Below the pieces are notes generated by a model, which was not told the DNA's origin, searched no databases, and was given only the letters and a program-made list of their open reading frames with translations. DNA of 41,665 nt from positions 3,256-44,920 of the forward strand of contig CAJUFU010000005.1 of NCBI GenBank assembly GCA_910585555.1, given 5' to 3'. Position numbers and translations under genes: made by a program. This document shows positions 33,077-41,665 of this stretch, piece by piece; position 1 is the first letter of the stretch; every line of letters begins with the position of its first letter. The DNA comes from an uncultured Lachnospiraceae bacterium (GTDB lineage: Bacteria > Bacillota > Clostridia > Lachnospirales > Lachnospiraceae).

Positions 33077-34846
33077 CTATTCTACCCTGTCTACTTGATA
33101 TACACTGTAATTATCATTGATCCTGTCACTCTGCCGCACAATTACCTCAATCCCCTTTGACGCGTAGTGCGCCGTCAGCCAGTCAAATTCATCTGCTTCC
33201 TCATGGGAGACGATCAGATATACATTATCCATGTCAACAAGCGCTTCATCCGCCTCTTTTATACCATAGCGGGCAATTTTCTGCTCGTATAATGGACTTT
33301 TACACATCCACCCTCCCAGAATATCATAGTTGGCATAGGTATTCTCGTCAGGTGCAAACATCTTCAAGGAAAAAGATACCGTAGAATAAACATCCTCATA
33401 ATAGAAATTCTCCGGCCTTTCCCTGCAGTATGCATCTATGGCATACCAGTCTTGATTGATCTGCGCCCGCAAAGCCTGATCGGACTGTACCTGCCTGATA
33501 CTGCCCGCCAAGTTTCCCGTCTGCAGGCATAAAAGGAGGACTGCCGCCGCCCCAAACACAGCTTTTCTGTAGGGTACTAAGGGTAAATATTGTAATAGCA
33601 TTGCCGCAAGCAGAACAAATTCTACGAAATACAAAGAATGGGTAATCCGCACCGGGTCCCTTCCCCGCAGTAAAATAAACATCCAGACAGCACTTCGCAC
33701 GACAGCCAGCAAAAAAAGCTGCCACAAAAAGGCCAAACGACGCCTTTCGTCTTTCTGACTACCTGTCCGTATAGAAAGAATACCTGCCGCAAATACCGAC
33801 GCATACCCCCACAGCACCAGAAAATTATAAGGCGCATCATCACGATGAAGTGTCCGATAAATATAAAGCCGCAGCTTCTCCTTCGCTATGGCTCCCCAGT
33901 CTCTTGCTCCTCCTATAGCCTCCCTGGCATAGAACGCAATCTTGTCAAGCATCTGGCTGTCGATGTCCTCATCCAGTCCAAAGTTATATTTGCGAAGCAG
34001 AATCTGCTGTGTCTTGGAAATACCGATATCAGACAAGCCGTCGCTATATCCCTCCTGCAGCAGTACATCCGGATAAAAATCATAGACTGTTGTTCTGGCG
34101 TTAAAAAAGTTCAGAAAGTCTTTCCACTCTCCGCCGTAAGCTATAAAGTCCACACCTCTGGACACCAGCATACCCGCCAGCATTATACCTAGCACCGTAC
34201 CGTATTTGCACCAGTTTTCCTTCGTAAAAATACGTTTTTCCCCGGCCCAGCGGACTATGCCCGCTATGCCGACAAACGGAAAGGTCAAAAGAAGCATTTC
34301 CGTGCGAAGCTGGTAAGCCAAAATAACCAATACCATAGAAGGAATGTTCTGAATCACAAACCGTCTTGCATCCAATTCCCGAGGTGTTGTCAGGAACAAA
34401 AAGATTGCCGTCCCTGACATCATCGCGCAGGTAATGGTATACTGGACATTCACCAGATGCTGTAAGCATACCGCCCAGAAAAACAATGACAAAAGCAACA
34501 GCATTCCGATTTTATACGCCTTTTTCTTTAGCAGACTGCAAAGCCGCGCCCCCGCCAGATAGAAACACCCAAACTGACACAGACACAAAAACAGGCCATA
34601 CCAGGAAATCCTCCGGCACAGCTTGTAACCCAGACTGATAAAAGCCCCCAAAATATAAAGCGTCTGCATATTATGTCCGTCCGGTACGCCGCTATAAACC
34701 CCAGCCATGATGTCCTTCATTAACAGATCGTCATTTAAATCATAATAGATATCAAAGCAGCTTCCCAAAAGAATCACGTTACAGAGCACGATGATTCCCG
34801 CCAATATGCCGTTTTCGTATTTTCTATAAAACTCCTGTAACGTCAT
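33077..34846 (-). CDS. Large polytopic membrane protein of unknown family, GT-C-like
   Basis: This protein of about 589 residues has some eleven membrane segments, a loop rich in acidic residues after the first ('YYDLNDDLLMKDIMAGVYSG'), and a soluble C-terminal part of about 120 residues ('FYYEDVYSTVSFSLKMF' and on). The Asp pair in the first loop fits the GT-C scheme, but I do not recognise a named family. The start is uncertain: a distal TTG at 34909 has no ribosome site, GAGGAG lies 12 bases before the ATG at 34846, and a GTG at 34855 is possible. It lies between the aminotransferase and acetyltransferase genes of one operon. Confidence 0.6.
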   Translation of the reverse strand: MTLQEFYRKYENGILAGIIVLCNVILLGSCFDIYYDLNDDLLMKDIMAGVYSGVPDGHNMQTLYILGAFISLGYKLCRRISWYGLFLCLCQFGCFYLAGARLCSLLKKKAYKIGMLLLLSLFFWAVCLQHLVNVQYTITCAMMSGTAIFLFLTTPRELDARRFVIQNIPSMVLVILAYQLRTEMLLLTFPFVGIAGIVRWAGEKRIFTKENWCKYGTVLGIMLAGMLVSRGVDFIAYGGEWKDFLNFFNARTTVYDFYPDVLLQEGYSDGLSDIGISKTQQILLRKYNFGLDEDIDSQMLDKIAFYAREAIGGARDWGAIAKEKLRLYIYRTLHRDDAPYNFLVLWGYASVFAAGILSIRTGSQKDERRRLAFLWQLFLLAVVRSAVWMFILLRGRDPVRITHSLYFVEFVLLAAMLLQYLPLVPYRKAVFGAAAVLLLCLQTGNLAGSIRQVQSDQALRAQINQDWYAIDAYCRERPENFYYEDVYSTVSFSLKMFAPDENTYANYDILGGWMCKSPLYEQKIARYGIKEADEALVDMDNVYLIVSHEEADEFDWLTAHYASKGIEVIVRQSDRINDNYSVYQVDRVE

Positions 34847-34925
34847 AAGACGCACACGCTCCTCACTTACTTTTAGAAAGTTAGGCGTTTGAGAAACGCA
34901 TTCTTTCAAGAAAGCAGTTTCGTAA

Positions 34926-36056
34926 TTACCTCTTATAGAAAGCCTTCACTTGCTCAGTAATATATTCCACCTGGTCAGCCGTCAGTTTATAGAACATGGG
35001 CAGGCGCAAAATCCGCTCGCTCTCCTTCGTAGTATAACGGTCTTCCCCATGGAATCTGCCATATCTGATTCCCGCAGGTGCCGAATGAAGCGGCACATAA
35101 TGAAAAACAGAAAGAATATCTTTCTCCTTCAAATAGGCTATCAGGCGGCTTCGCTCCTCCATGTCCTTGGTCTTAATATAGAACATGTGGGCATTGTGGG
35201 TACAATGGGGCGGAATATACGGCAATTCAATCTTACCCGCCTCAGCAAGGGGCGTAAGCTGCTCCCGATACTCCTGCCAGCGGTCAAGTCTGGCCTGCGT
35301 AATCTCCTGCGCCAGTTCCAGCTGGGCGTAGAGATAAGCCGCGTTCATATCGCTGGGCAGATAAGAAGAACCGAAATTCTGCCAACGGTACTTGTCCACC
35401 TGCCCGCGGAAATACTGGCTTCTGTCCGTGCCCTTCTCTCTAAAAATCTCCGCGTCCAAAATATCCTTTTCCTCCCGGATTAAGAGCGCGCCACCCTCAC
35501 CCATACTGAAATTCTTGGTCTCATGAAAACTAAAACACCCAAACTCTCCGAAGGTACCCAGGGCCTTCCCCTTATAGTCCGCCATAATACCCTGGGCCGC
35601 ATCCTCCACCACCTTTAAATGATGACAGGCCGCAATATCCATAATCGTATCCATCTCGCAGGAAACACCTGCATAGTGAACCGGTGCGATGGCTTTCGTA
35701 TGGGGTGTGATGGCATCTTCTATCAGCTTCTCATCAATATTCATAGTATCCGGCCTGATATCCACAAAAACTGCTGTGGCACCCCGCAATACAAAGGCAT
35801 TGGCCGTAGACACAAAGGTGTAGGAAGGCATAATGACCTCATCCCCTGGTTTGATATCTAAGAGCAGTGCCGCCAACTCCGTGGCATGGGTACAAGATGT
35901 GGTCAGCAGACATTTCCTAGTGCCTGTCTGCTTTTCAATCCACTCACTGCACTTTCTGGTAAAAGGCCCGTCGCCGCAGATCTTTTCGTTTTCTACGGCC
36001 TGTTTCATGTATTCAAATTCTTTTCCCGTAAAGGGTGGTACGTTAAAGTTAATCAT
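34926..36056 (-). CDS. wecE: dTDP-4-amino-4,6-dideoxygalactose transaminase (WecE/RffA)
   Basis: The 376-residue protein has the same length as E. coli WecE and is closely similar throughout: 'NEKICGDGPFTRKCSEW', 'GDEVIMPSYTFVSTANAFVL', 'FVDIRPDTMNIDE', 'APVHYAGVSCEMDTIM', the cofactor Lys in 'FSFHETKNFSMGEGG', 'REKGTDRSQYFRGQVDKY', and 'FHGEDRYTTKESERILRLP'. It transfers an amino group from glutamate to dTDP-4-keto-6-deoxy-D-glucose, giving dTDP-Fuc4N. The start at 36056 is set by GAGGG 5 bases before it and by the WecE N-terminus. RmlA/RmlB, which make the substrate, are not in the window. Confidence 0.93.
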   Translation of the reverse strand: MINFNVPPFTGKEFEYMKQAVENEKICGDGPFTRKCSEWIEKQTGTRKCLLTTSCTHATELAALLLDIKPGDEVIMPSYTFVSTANAFVLRGATAVFVDIRPDTMNIDEKLIEDAITPHTKAIAPVHYAGVSCEMDTIMDIAACHHLKVVEDAAQGIMADYKGKALGTFGEFGCFSFHETKNFSMGEGGALLIREEKDILDAEIFREKGTDRSQYFRGQVDKYRWQNFGSSYLPSDMNAAYLYAQLELAQEITQARLDRWQEYREQLTPLAEAGKIELPYIPPHCTHNAHMFYIKTKDMEERSRLIAYLKEKDILSVFHYVPLHSAPAGIRYGRFHGEDRYTTKESERILRLPMFYKLTADQVEYITEQVKAFYKR

Positions 36057-36136
36057 AATAGCCCTCATTTCTGCGCACATCTTTGTCTCGATTTTGTTGA
36101 GACATTGCTTTAACAATTGGATCCAAATCTGCGTCT

Positions 36137-36166
36137 ATTGTAGCACAGTTATTGTCTGATTCGCAA
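36137..36166 (-). promoter_or_regulatory. Extended -10 promoter before wecE
   Basis: Minus-strand TTGCGA, 18 bases, TACAAT with TG one base upstream of the -10 box. The leader to the wecE ATG would be about 75 bases. It allows the wecE-to-DUF6020 segment to be read separately from the upstream genes. Confidence 0.65.
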
Positions 36167-36183
36167 GAATTCGGCTAAGGAAT

Positions 36184-36253
36184 CCGCAAAGCGGCGCCGG
36201 ATGCAAAGCAGACACTTTTATGAATGATGAGGTCTGAACTGTTACTTTTTTAA
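36184..36253 (+). repeat. Intergenic repeat, copy B (matches copy A at 4441-4507)
   Basis: The plus strand starts with the same 20 bases as copy A (minus strand) and keeps CTTTTAT, ATGATGAGG, CTGAAC and GTT in register. The peptide frame is broken by an in-frame TGA but resumes as MMRSELLLF before TAA, parallel to MMRAERLF in copy A. It sits in the gap between the 3' end of a membrane-protein gene and the wecE promoter, in the opposite orientation to the operon. Confidence 0.7.
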
Positions 36254-36270
36254 GGCCATGTCTATGGATT

Positions 36271-38178
36271 TTATTCTTTCTCCACATACACCGCATATCT
36301 GGCATTGCAAAAGCTTTCCACATACCCATACTGCTGCATGAACGCCCAAAGCTTCTTAAGTTTCTCATCCTCATCCATCTTCTCTTGATCAACACCAAAC
36401 CAGTTCATGGCATCCGCATCCTCGCTCAGATAAGCTGCAATCGGAGACGACAGAATGATAACCGGCCCTTCCTGCCCAGCATTTATTTCCTGTGCCACAC
36501 CTGCCATATCCCGCTCAAATTCCACCATCCGATAGGAGTCTAAGTCCGGCCAGAAAGTAGACAGCGCAGAAGGCATGTTAAGCAGATACCCAAGCCCAGG
36601 GATTTCCCCATATAGAATCACTTCTCTTCCAGAAAGCTCGTCAGCTTCTGCATAAACAGCAAGTTTCTCCAGCAGTTCCCCATTGTCCTTGTTGGTATAG
36701 ACGCCTGCCGCCTTTGCCGGTGCCTTAATCAAAGTATCTCTCTTCTCCCCCCAGATACCGTCCTGAAACACAAATTGCATATGGAATCCCACACTCTGCA
36801 CCAGAACAAACGCCACCAAAGTAACAAAGGGTACTTTCCACACAAAACCGCCCGAAGCACGAAACCGGTCATACGCTGCCCACAGCAGGAAAGGTACTGC
36901 AAGAAACAAATTATTGATAATAGGATACAGTGCATTGTTACTGCCAAGGGGTGTCAGAAACACTTCCAATACGATCAACGCAGCAAGTATCTTCTGCTCC
37001 TGATTGACATCCTTTCTGACCAGGCAGTGCGCCGCCGCAGACAGAACTGTCAGCAAAAGCAAGACCGCCGGATAATACACACTCCCATAATCACCGTCAT
37101 AATACCGAAAGTGGAACATACCCCTGCCCCAGTAGAACCGAAGCAAGACCACAAAAAGCATCACGTAGCAGATACGGCACAATACACACAGCACAAAATG
37201 CCCTCTGGAAAATCCGTCTGTGCCGTATAGATTCCCACGCCCAGGCAGACCCTCCACCCTGCGTTTTGACAGCCTGTCAAGAAGTCTGAACGTCAGCCAG
37301 CCGCCAAACATACAGATGCCTACAAACAGCATCCAGAATATACCCCGTCCATAATCGCCAAACATCCCCGTCAACATGGAAGTTGGTTTATAATCCGCCG
37401 CCTTCTGTGTCATGGCAAACATGGTCTGTATCATGGCCGGATACGAATGCAGCCCATAACGAATACAAATGATGATAAGAGGAACCCCAAAACCAATCAG
37501 ATATCCGTCAAGGCACCACATGGTAACCCTGACCAACTGGCCGCGAAGAAGGACGTGGCACTTTCCTTTTACCCCTTTTTCAGAACTTTCTGTGTTTCCC
37601 CTTATCCACACGCCGTACCATACGGCCAGAATCAGCGCCGCCTGCACCGCATTGGGCATACGCACCGCCACGTTTGCTCCAAGACAGATTCCCGCCGCCA
37701 TAAAATACCATCTGCGCACGCCCTCTCTCTGTTCCAGAATCCCTGTATACAGCAACAGGATGCCTGCCGTCAACAAAAGATATGTGAGGTAATTATATAA
37801 AATCACAGAAGGGCACCAACACAATCCTAATGCCATAAACTCTCCCAGCACCACAAAAGGCGCCGGCATCTTTTTACGCAGTACCAAATAGACTATAAGC
37901 GCCGTCCATACCTGTATCAATGCCGTATAGAAATTCATGCCCAGAAGGGTATCTCCAAAGGGCAGGTGCATCAGCAGGCTTCCCGCTCCATTGGCCAGAA
38001 AGGTTGCCACCATCCATGTACCATTCATCTGACCGAAATACTGGAAATTGGACAGACTGTAGGTAGTATCCGACACGTCAATTCCCTGGTTGATCTTAAG
38101 AAGCGGATACAAAACCAACAGCAAGGGGAACAAAATATTCTCTATCAATATATGATATTTCCTATACACATCTCTCAT
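36271..38178 (-). CDS. Large polytopic membrane protein, GT-C-like, unknown family
   Basis: This 635-residue protein has a dozen membrane segments. The first external loop contains 'KINQGIDVSDTTYSLSNFQYFGQMNG', with an Asp in the place where GT-C enzymes keep the catalytic acid. The C-terminal 130 residues are soluble. The ATG at 38178 has GGGGG just upstream; a longer frame to 38265 would overlap the acyltransferase gene and lacks a ribosome site. Role in glycan assembly or side-chain transfer is inferred from context and topology only. Confidence 0.6.
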   Translation of the reverse strand: MRDVYRKYHILIENILFPLLLVLYPLLKINQGIDVSDTTYSLSNFQYFGQMNGTWMVATFLANGAGSLLMHLPFGDTLLGMNFYTALIQVWTALIVYLVLRKKMPAPFVVLGEFMALGLCWCPSVILYNYLTYLLLTAGILLLYTGILEQREGVRRWYFMAAGICLGANVAVRMPNAVQAALILAVWYGVWIRGNTESSEKGVKGKCHVLLRGQLVRVTMWCLDGYLIGFGVPLIIICIRYGLHSYPAMIQTMFAMTQKAADYKPTSMLTGMFGDYGRGIFWMLFVGICMFGGWLTFRLLDRLSKRRVEGLPGRGNLYGTDGFSRGHFVLCVLCRICYVMLFVVLLRFYWGRGMFHFRYYDGDYGSVYYPAVLLLLTVLSAAAHCLVRKDVNQEQKILAALIVLEVFLTPLGSNNALYPIINNLFLAVPFLLWAAYDRFRASGGFVWKVPFVTLVAFVLVQSVGFHMQFVFQDGIWGEKRDTLIKAPAKAAGVYTNKDNGELLEKLAVYAEADELSGREVILYGEIPGLGYLLNMPSALSTFWPDLDSYRMVEFERDMAGVAQEINAGQEGPVIILSSPIAAYLSEDADAMNWFGVDQEKMDEDEKLKKLWAFMQQYGYVESFCNARYAVYVEKE

Positions 38179-38240
38179 CGGTCCCCCATGCTCCACATTG
38201 CAAATTTTATTCTTATTGACAGGCCTCTTCCTGTGCCCGC

Positions 38241-39320
38241 TTAAATCTCTTTCTTCCTGCCACACAATCTGTTAAACAGGGAAGACACTTTGTCAAACAG
38301 CCATTTTCTCACCATATCTATCATCGTTCCCACCGCATACACCATCAGCACTGCGCCGATTAGGTGCGGTACGAAGCGGAAACTTCCCGTCACCCGTTCA
38401 ATTTTCAGCCACTTCATCCATTCATAGCGCACCAGAATATGTTCATGTAAGAGATAAACGCCAAAGGTATAAGGGGCAATGGTACGGATAATGTCCTCAG
38501 ACCACGGCGAAATCATTCTGCTGCTTTTAAACATATAGAAGAAACAAACCGCCCCCGACAGGCAAAGCAGATGATTATAAGTATAGGGCATATTTTCATA
38601 ATAGGAAAAAGCGTCAATCTTAGCACTGAGCATATGGGAGAGCAAAGTGAGCACCCAAATCAAAAGGCATGACACAATATAACCGATAACCGCATGAGAC
38701 TTCTTTTCCAACCAGGGAATCCCATATTTTCGGATATAGCCGGCCATCACAAACAGACATAAGAACCAGCCGAAACTGTATCCGTACTGGTCCGTCACAA
38801 GCTGCACCGGAATGACCGTCTTTCCCAGAGAAAAGAAACACAGTAAAAGCGCCGTCACCACCTGTAACTGCCGCTTCTCCATCTGGCGGATTCCCGCTGA
38901 AAGAAAAGGGGCAAACAAATATAACAGCAGATAGGAGGTTGCAAACCAATAATGTTCTGTCTCAATCGGAAGCACACAGCCAATCCAATCATAAATCCCC
39001 ATATCATGCAATGATATCTTCCCTGTACAAAGTAAGACACAGGGAACCAACAGCGCATAAAAAAGAACCTGAAAAAGCAGAGAAACGACCCGTCTCGGCT
39101 TCCACTCAGATTCTGTCATAAAATAACCGCTTATCAATACATAACAATTTACCGCTACAATACAGAACGCCTCGAGCAGCCACGCAAAATAATTGACACT
39201 GTTGTCACTTTCTTGAAAGGGTACGGCAATACCACCCTTCACCAGATAATGGAGAGCAATGATCATAAACATCGCCACAATGCGCAGCAGTTCGAAATTA
39301 GCCTGTCGCTTCCCGTTCAT
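38241..39320 (-). CDS. Acyltransferase family 3 membrane protein (OafA/WecH-like)
   Basis: The 359-residue protein has ten membrane helices and the Acyltransferase_3 start 'FELLRIVAMFMIIALHYLVKGG', with the conserved Arg and His. These enzymes move acetyl or succinyl groups onto extracellular sugars. It is the second kind of O-acylation system in the locus besides the MBOAT cassette. The ATG at 39320 has GAGGGG 7 bases upstream; an ATG at 39335 that overlaps the GtrA stop (ATGA) is an alternative. Acyl group and target sugar are unknown. Confidence 0.88.
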   Translation of the reverse strand: MNGKRQANFELLRIVAMFMIIALHYLVKGGIAVPFQESDNSVNYFAWLLEAFCIVAVNCYVLISGYFMTESEWKPRRVVSLLFQVLFYALLVPCVLLCTGKISLHDMGIYDWIGCVLPIETEHYWFATSYLLLYLFAPFLSAGIRQMEKRQLQVVTALLLCFFSLGKTVIPVQLVTDQYGYSFGWFLCLFVMAGYIRKYGIPWLEKKSHAVIGYIVSCLLIWVLTLLSHMLSAKIDAFSYYENMPYTYNHLLCLSGAVCFFYMFKSSRMISPWSEDIIRTIAPYTFGVYLLHEHILVRYEWMKWLKIERVTGSFRFVPHLIGAVLMVYAVGTMIDMVRKWLFDKVSSLFNRLCGRKKEI

Positions 39321-39331
39321 ACGCTTGCCCC

Positions 39332-39787
39332 TCATTCACCATCCCCTGCGGGACCGGAATCATTTTTGCTTTTAAAAATCCACAGCTTGCTCAAAACATA
39401 GTTTGCCAGAATCACAAGTGTCTGGCAAATCAGCTTGGAAATCTTATCGTTTGCTCCCGCACAGTCTACCAGCAGATACATCAGCACCACTTCCAGTACT
39501 TCTGTGGCGACTCTTGCGCCAATAAAGGAGACAAATTCTTTCCCGATGGACTGTTTATCCTTATTGCTGCTCTTAAATACAAAACTTCTGTTGGTCCAAT
39601 AGGCAAACACCACCGTCAAAACCCAGGAGAGCACTGTAGCCGCCATATAGTGCATCTGCATGGCGTCCGCAAACAGAAAATACAAAACGTAATTTAACAC
39701 AAAAGCCAGGAATCCAAAAAACAGATAATTGATTCCTTCCTCATGCTTTTTATACATATCCCACCCAAAATTCCATAATTTTTTCAT
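39332..39787 (-). CDS. gtrA: GtrA-family membrane protein
   Basis: The 151-residue protein has four membrane helices. The family pattern is clear: 'INYLFFGFLAFVLNYVLYFLF', 'TVLSWVLTVVFAYWTNRSFVF', 'GARVATEVLEVVLMYLLV', and 'QTLVILANYVLSKLWIF'. GtrA proteins are thought to flip undecaprenyl-phosphate-bound single sugars made by a GtrB-type GT2. A fitting GT2 is at 31559-32503 and several candidate GT-C transferases are in the locus. AAGGTG precedes the ATG by 7 bases. Confidence 0.9.
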   Translation of the reverse strand: MKKLWNFGWDMYKKHEEGINYLFFGFLAFVLNYVLYFLFADAMQMHYMAATVLSWVLTVVFAYWTNRSFVFKSSNKDKQSIGKEFVSFIGARVATEVLEVVLMYLLVDCAGANDKISKLICQTLVILANYVLSKLWIFKSKNDSGPAGDGE

Positions 39788-39803
39788 GCTGCAACACCTT
39801 TAC

Positions 39804-41558
39804 CTATCGTTCTCTGGACACCTTTCCATTTTCCACTCGGTATACCATATCACACTTCTCAATTGTCTGCAATCTGTGGGCAATAATAATCAACGTCTTT
39901 TTCCCGTGCAGCCTGTTGATCGAATCCATAATGGCCGCCTCAGTCTCATTATCCAGCGCAGAAGTAGCCTCGTCCAACACCAACACCTCCGGGTCCTCAA
40001 AAAGAGCTCTGGCAATGCTGATACGCTGCCTTTGTCCACCGGAGATGCGAATACCCCGTTCACCGATGCTGGTATCAAGCCCTTCCGGCAGGCCCTTTAC
40101 AAAGGTATCCAGCTGCGCCTCCTCAAGCGCCCGCCATACCTTCTGGTCGTCAATCTCCTCCTCCGGATAGCCGAAAGCCACATTCTTGCGGATAGAGTCG
40201 TCAATCATAAAGACGGTCTGGGGAATATACCCCACATTCTTAAGCCAGGCTGCATAATGCTCCCTCACATCCTGTCCGTCCGCCAAAATCTTTCCCTCTT
40301 CAATCTGCAAAAGTCCCAGCAAAATATCCACAATCGTGGACTTGCCGGCACCCGTTGTTCCCACAATTCCCACAGAACTGCCAATGGGTATGGTCATATC
40401 CGCATGGTCAAAGATAAGCACATTGGTATTGGGATACTTATAGGTGATATTTTCCAGACGAATCTCGCTTGTGACCGGAAGCTTCTCCACCGCCTGCTTC
40501 TGCTGATACACGGAGGCGTCATAGCTTACCCTGCCGTCATGAATCTCCTCCTGCAGGTTATCACTGACCCCCATGAAGAAAGGCTCAAAATAGGAGATAG
40601 AAGTCTGATAATTATTAATCCTGTTCACACTGGGCAAAAGCCGCATGGCTGCCGCCGCTAGTGCCGTCAGCTGAGGAACCAGTTCTTTGACCTGCGTCCC
40701 CTGTCCAAGTGTAATCACAAAATACCCCACCATGCCCCCGATACACACCGTCTCTATCAGAAGTCTCGGCGTGGCATTAAACAGATTATATTTCTGTACG
40801 GAATTCACATACCCTTCCCCGCAGGCTGCGTAAGCATTGATAAAATAATTTTCTTTGTTGGCAATCTTGATTTCCTTGATGCCCATCACGGACTGTTCAA
40901 TCCATTTATAAAGTCCACTGTAATACTCCTGATTATCCTGTCCGGCCTTAGTCATGATAGGCTTTAGAACCTTTTTAATGACAAAAAGAAGGGCTACCAT
41001 AAGAACCGCCACAAACATGATCATGACTGCATCCGAATAAAGGAAGAGCGCTGCCACCAGACATACAAACACGATGGCTTCACTAAACAGCTGCAGACAG
41101 CTTAAAATAAGCCCATACATATTGTTCACATCTGATGTGATGTTACGCTGGATGACAGAGGTATCCGCATTTAGATAATACTCATAGGGTCTCTGCATGA
41201 AATTAATCATCATACGTCTGGATGTGGCAAACTGGTTCGTATACACAAACTTAAGCTGGGCTTTCTGCTGGTAGAACAGATAGATATTCTTAAGCACCGT
41301 CATTCCCACAAAAGAAAGAAGCAGGAACATGGCAAACTCCACGCTGCTTTCCATGCCCAGCATATCATACACTGTGGAAAGAATCTCACTCTCTTCAACC
41401 GCCACCGGGTCCATCACCACCGTGACAATGGGGACGAGCATGGAAATGCCAAGGCTCTCCAACACGCCGCCAAACAGCATCATGATAATAAGTCCTATCA
41501 TAGTCCTCTTCTGTTTCCTATCCAGAAGAAGATTCATCTTCTTTAAAATCTTCAGCAT
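39804..41558 (-). CDS. ABC exporter half-transporter, likely lipid-linked glycan flippase (PglK/MsbA type)
   Basis: The 584-residue protein fuses a six-helix permease domain (about residues 1-330) to an ATPase with Walker A 'GTTGAGKST', signature 'ISGGQRQRISIARALF', Walker B 'VLVLDEATSALD' and switch 'IIIAHRLQTI'. Size and design fit PglK, which flips lipid-linked oligosaccharides. The window has no Wzx and no Wzm/Wzt pair, so this is the best candidate for moving the repeat unit across the membrane. AAAGGA lies 8 bases before the ATG, and a promoter is 37 bases upstream. A lipid or peptide exporter role cannot be excluded by sequence alone. Confidence 0.85.
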   Translation of the reverse strand: MLKILKKMNLLLDRKQKRTMIGLIIMMLFGGVLESLGISMLVPIVTVVMDPVAVEESEILSTVYDMLGMESSVEFAMFLLLSFVGMTVLKNIYLFYQQKAQLKFVYTNQFATSRRMMINFMQRPYEYYLNADTSVIQRNITSDVNNMYGLILSCLQLFSEAIVFVCLVAALFLYSDAVMIMFVAVLMVALLFVIKKVLKPIMTKAGQDNQEYYSGLYKWIEQSVMGIKEIKIANKENYFINAYAACGEGYVNSVQKYNLFNATPRLLIETVCIGGMVGYFVITLGQGTQVKELVPQLTALAAAAMRLLPSVNRINNYQTSISYFEPFFMGVSDNLQEEIHDGRVSYDASVYQQKQAVEKLPVTSEIRLENITYKYPNTNVLIFDHADMTIPIGSSVGIVGTTGAGKSTIVDILLGLLQIEEGKILADGQDVREHYAAWLKNVGYIPQTVFMIDDSIRKNVAFGYPEEEIDDQKVWRALEEAQLDTFVKGLPEGLDTSIGERGIRISGGQRQRISIARALFEDPEVLVLDEATSALDNETEAAIMDSINRLHGKKTLIIIAHRLQTIEKCDMVYRVENGKVSRER

Positions 41559-41594
41559 GATTTATTTCCTTTTCTTTGTCTGCACAACAGGAAT

Positions 41595-41623
41595 ATCTTA
41601 CCACAGGAAGGCGTTTGACGCAA
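41595..41623 (-). promoter_or_regulatory. Promoter at the head of the glycan locus
   Basis: Minus-strand TTGCGT, 17 bases, TAAGAT with TG one base before the -10 box. A leader of about 30 bases leads to the ABC exporter start. It is probably the main promoter of the run of genes to the left. Confidence 0.6.
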
Positions 41624-41643
41624 ATACCGTGGCGCAATGCCAC

Positions 41644-41665
41644 GAAAAAAGCCTCCGGCTTTTCT
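41644..41665 (-). terminator. Rho-independent terminator of the gene beyond the right edge
   Basis: On the minus strand AAAAGCC, GGA, GGCTTTT forms a hairpin with a T run; a second short inverted repeat (CGTGGC/GCCACG, 41627-41643) follows. It would end an upstream transcript and insulate the glycan promoter. It runs to the window edge, so part may be missing. Confidence 0.6.

Noticed and set aside
1..41665. CRISPR arrays, tRNA or rRNA genes, insertion sequences
   Set aside because: No regular spaced repeats, no cloverleaf or rRNA-like stretch and no transposase coding region were seen on either strand.

Overview
The window looks like part of a Clostridia chromosome, most likely Lachnospiraceae. 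Supporting signs are LytTR/GHKL signalling, HicAB, DUF3791/DUF3990 and DUF6020-type proteins, strong AGGAGG-like ribosome sites, ATG/TTG starts and moderate GC. This is an inference from gene content; no rRNA or tRNA gene is present to place it. About 39 kb is one large cell-surface glycan locus read on the minus strand, from about 41.6 kb down to 2.9 kb.

Left edge (1-2.87 kb): the end of a LytTR response regulator and a GHKL sensor kinase on the plus strand. A decayed stretch follows, with remnants of a Fic protein and of a bacterial Ig-like (Big_2) repeat. Then comes a complete hicA-hicB toxin-antitoxin pair with its own promoter, palindromic operator and terminator. hicA is only 59 codons long.

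Glycan locus, in transcription order. It opens with a promoter at about 41.6 kb, an ABC exporter (flippase candidate), GtrA, an OafA-like acyltransferase and a large membrane protein. A second promoter at 36.15 kb leads into a WecE-type aminotransferase, a membrane protein, a GNAT acetyltransferase, an ArnC/GtrB-like GT2 and a DUF6020-like membrane protein. A third promoter at 29.74 kb leads into a Wzy/WaaL-like polymerase and then a pgl-like block: PglF-type dehydratase, PglE-type aminotransferase, PglC-type phosphoglycosyl transferase, a PLP enzyme, an ATP-grasp ligase and a PglA-like GT4. Next come a TviB-type UDP-GlcNAc dehydrogenase, a membrane protein, a TviC/WbpP-like 4-epimerase, a formyltransferase-fold protein, a DUF2334 deacetylase-like protein and a GT4. 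A translationally coupled DUF3791-DUF3990-DUF3791 triplet (predicted ADP-ribosyltransferase fold) sits inside the operon. A further GT4 and DUF6020-like protein precede a dlt-like cassette (SGNH protein, adenylation enzyme, formyltransferase, carrier protein, MBOAT). A lipoprotein and a final GT4 close the run.

Working model (inference): the locus builds a polymer containing 4-amino-4,6-dideoxy sugars and probably N-acetylhexosaminuronic acid on undecaprenyl phosphate, flips and polymerises it, and decorates it outside the cell. The most original part is the dlt-like cassette. It carries a separate formyltransferase between the adenylation enzyme and the carrier protein, the same parts (F, A, T) as the initiation module of linear gramicidin synthetase. 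This suggests an N-formyl-aminoacyl (or similar) ester decoration. A second unexplained element is a roughly 70-bp repeat present in two intergenic spots 32 kb apart.
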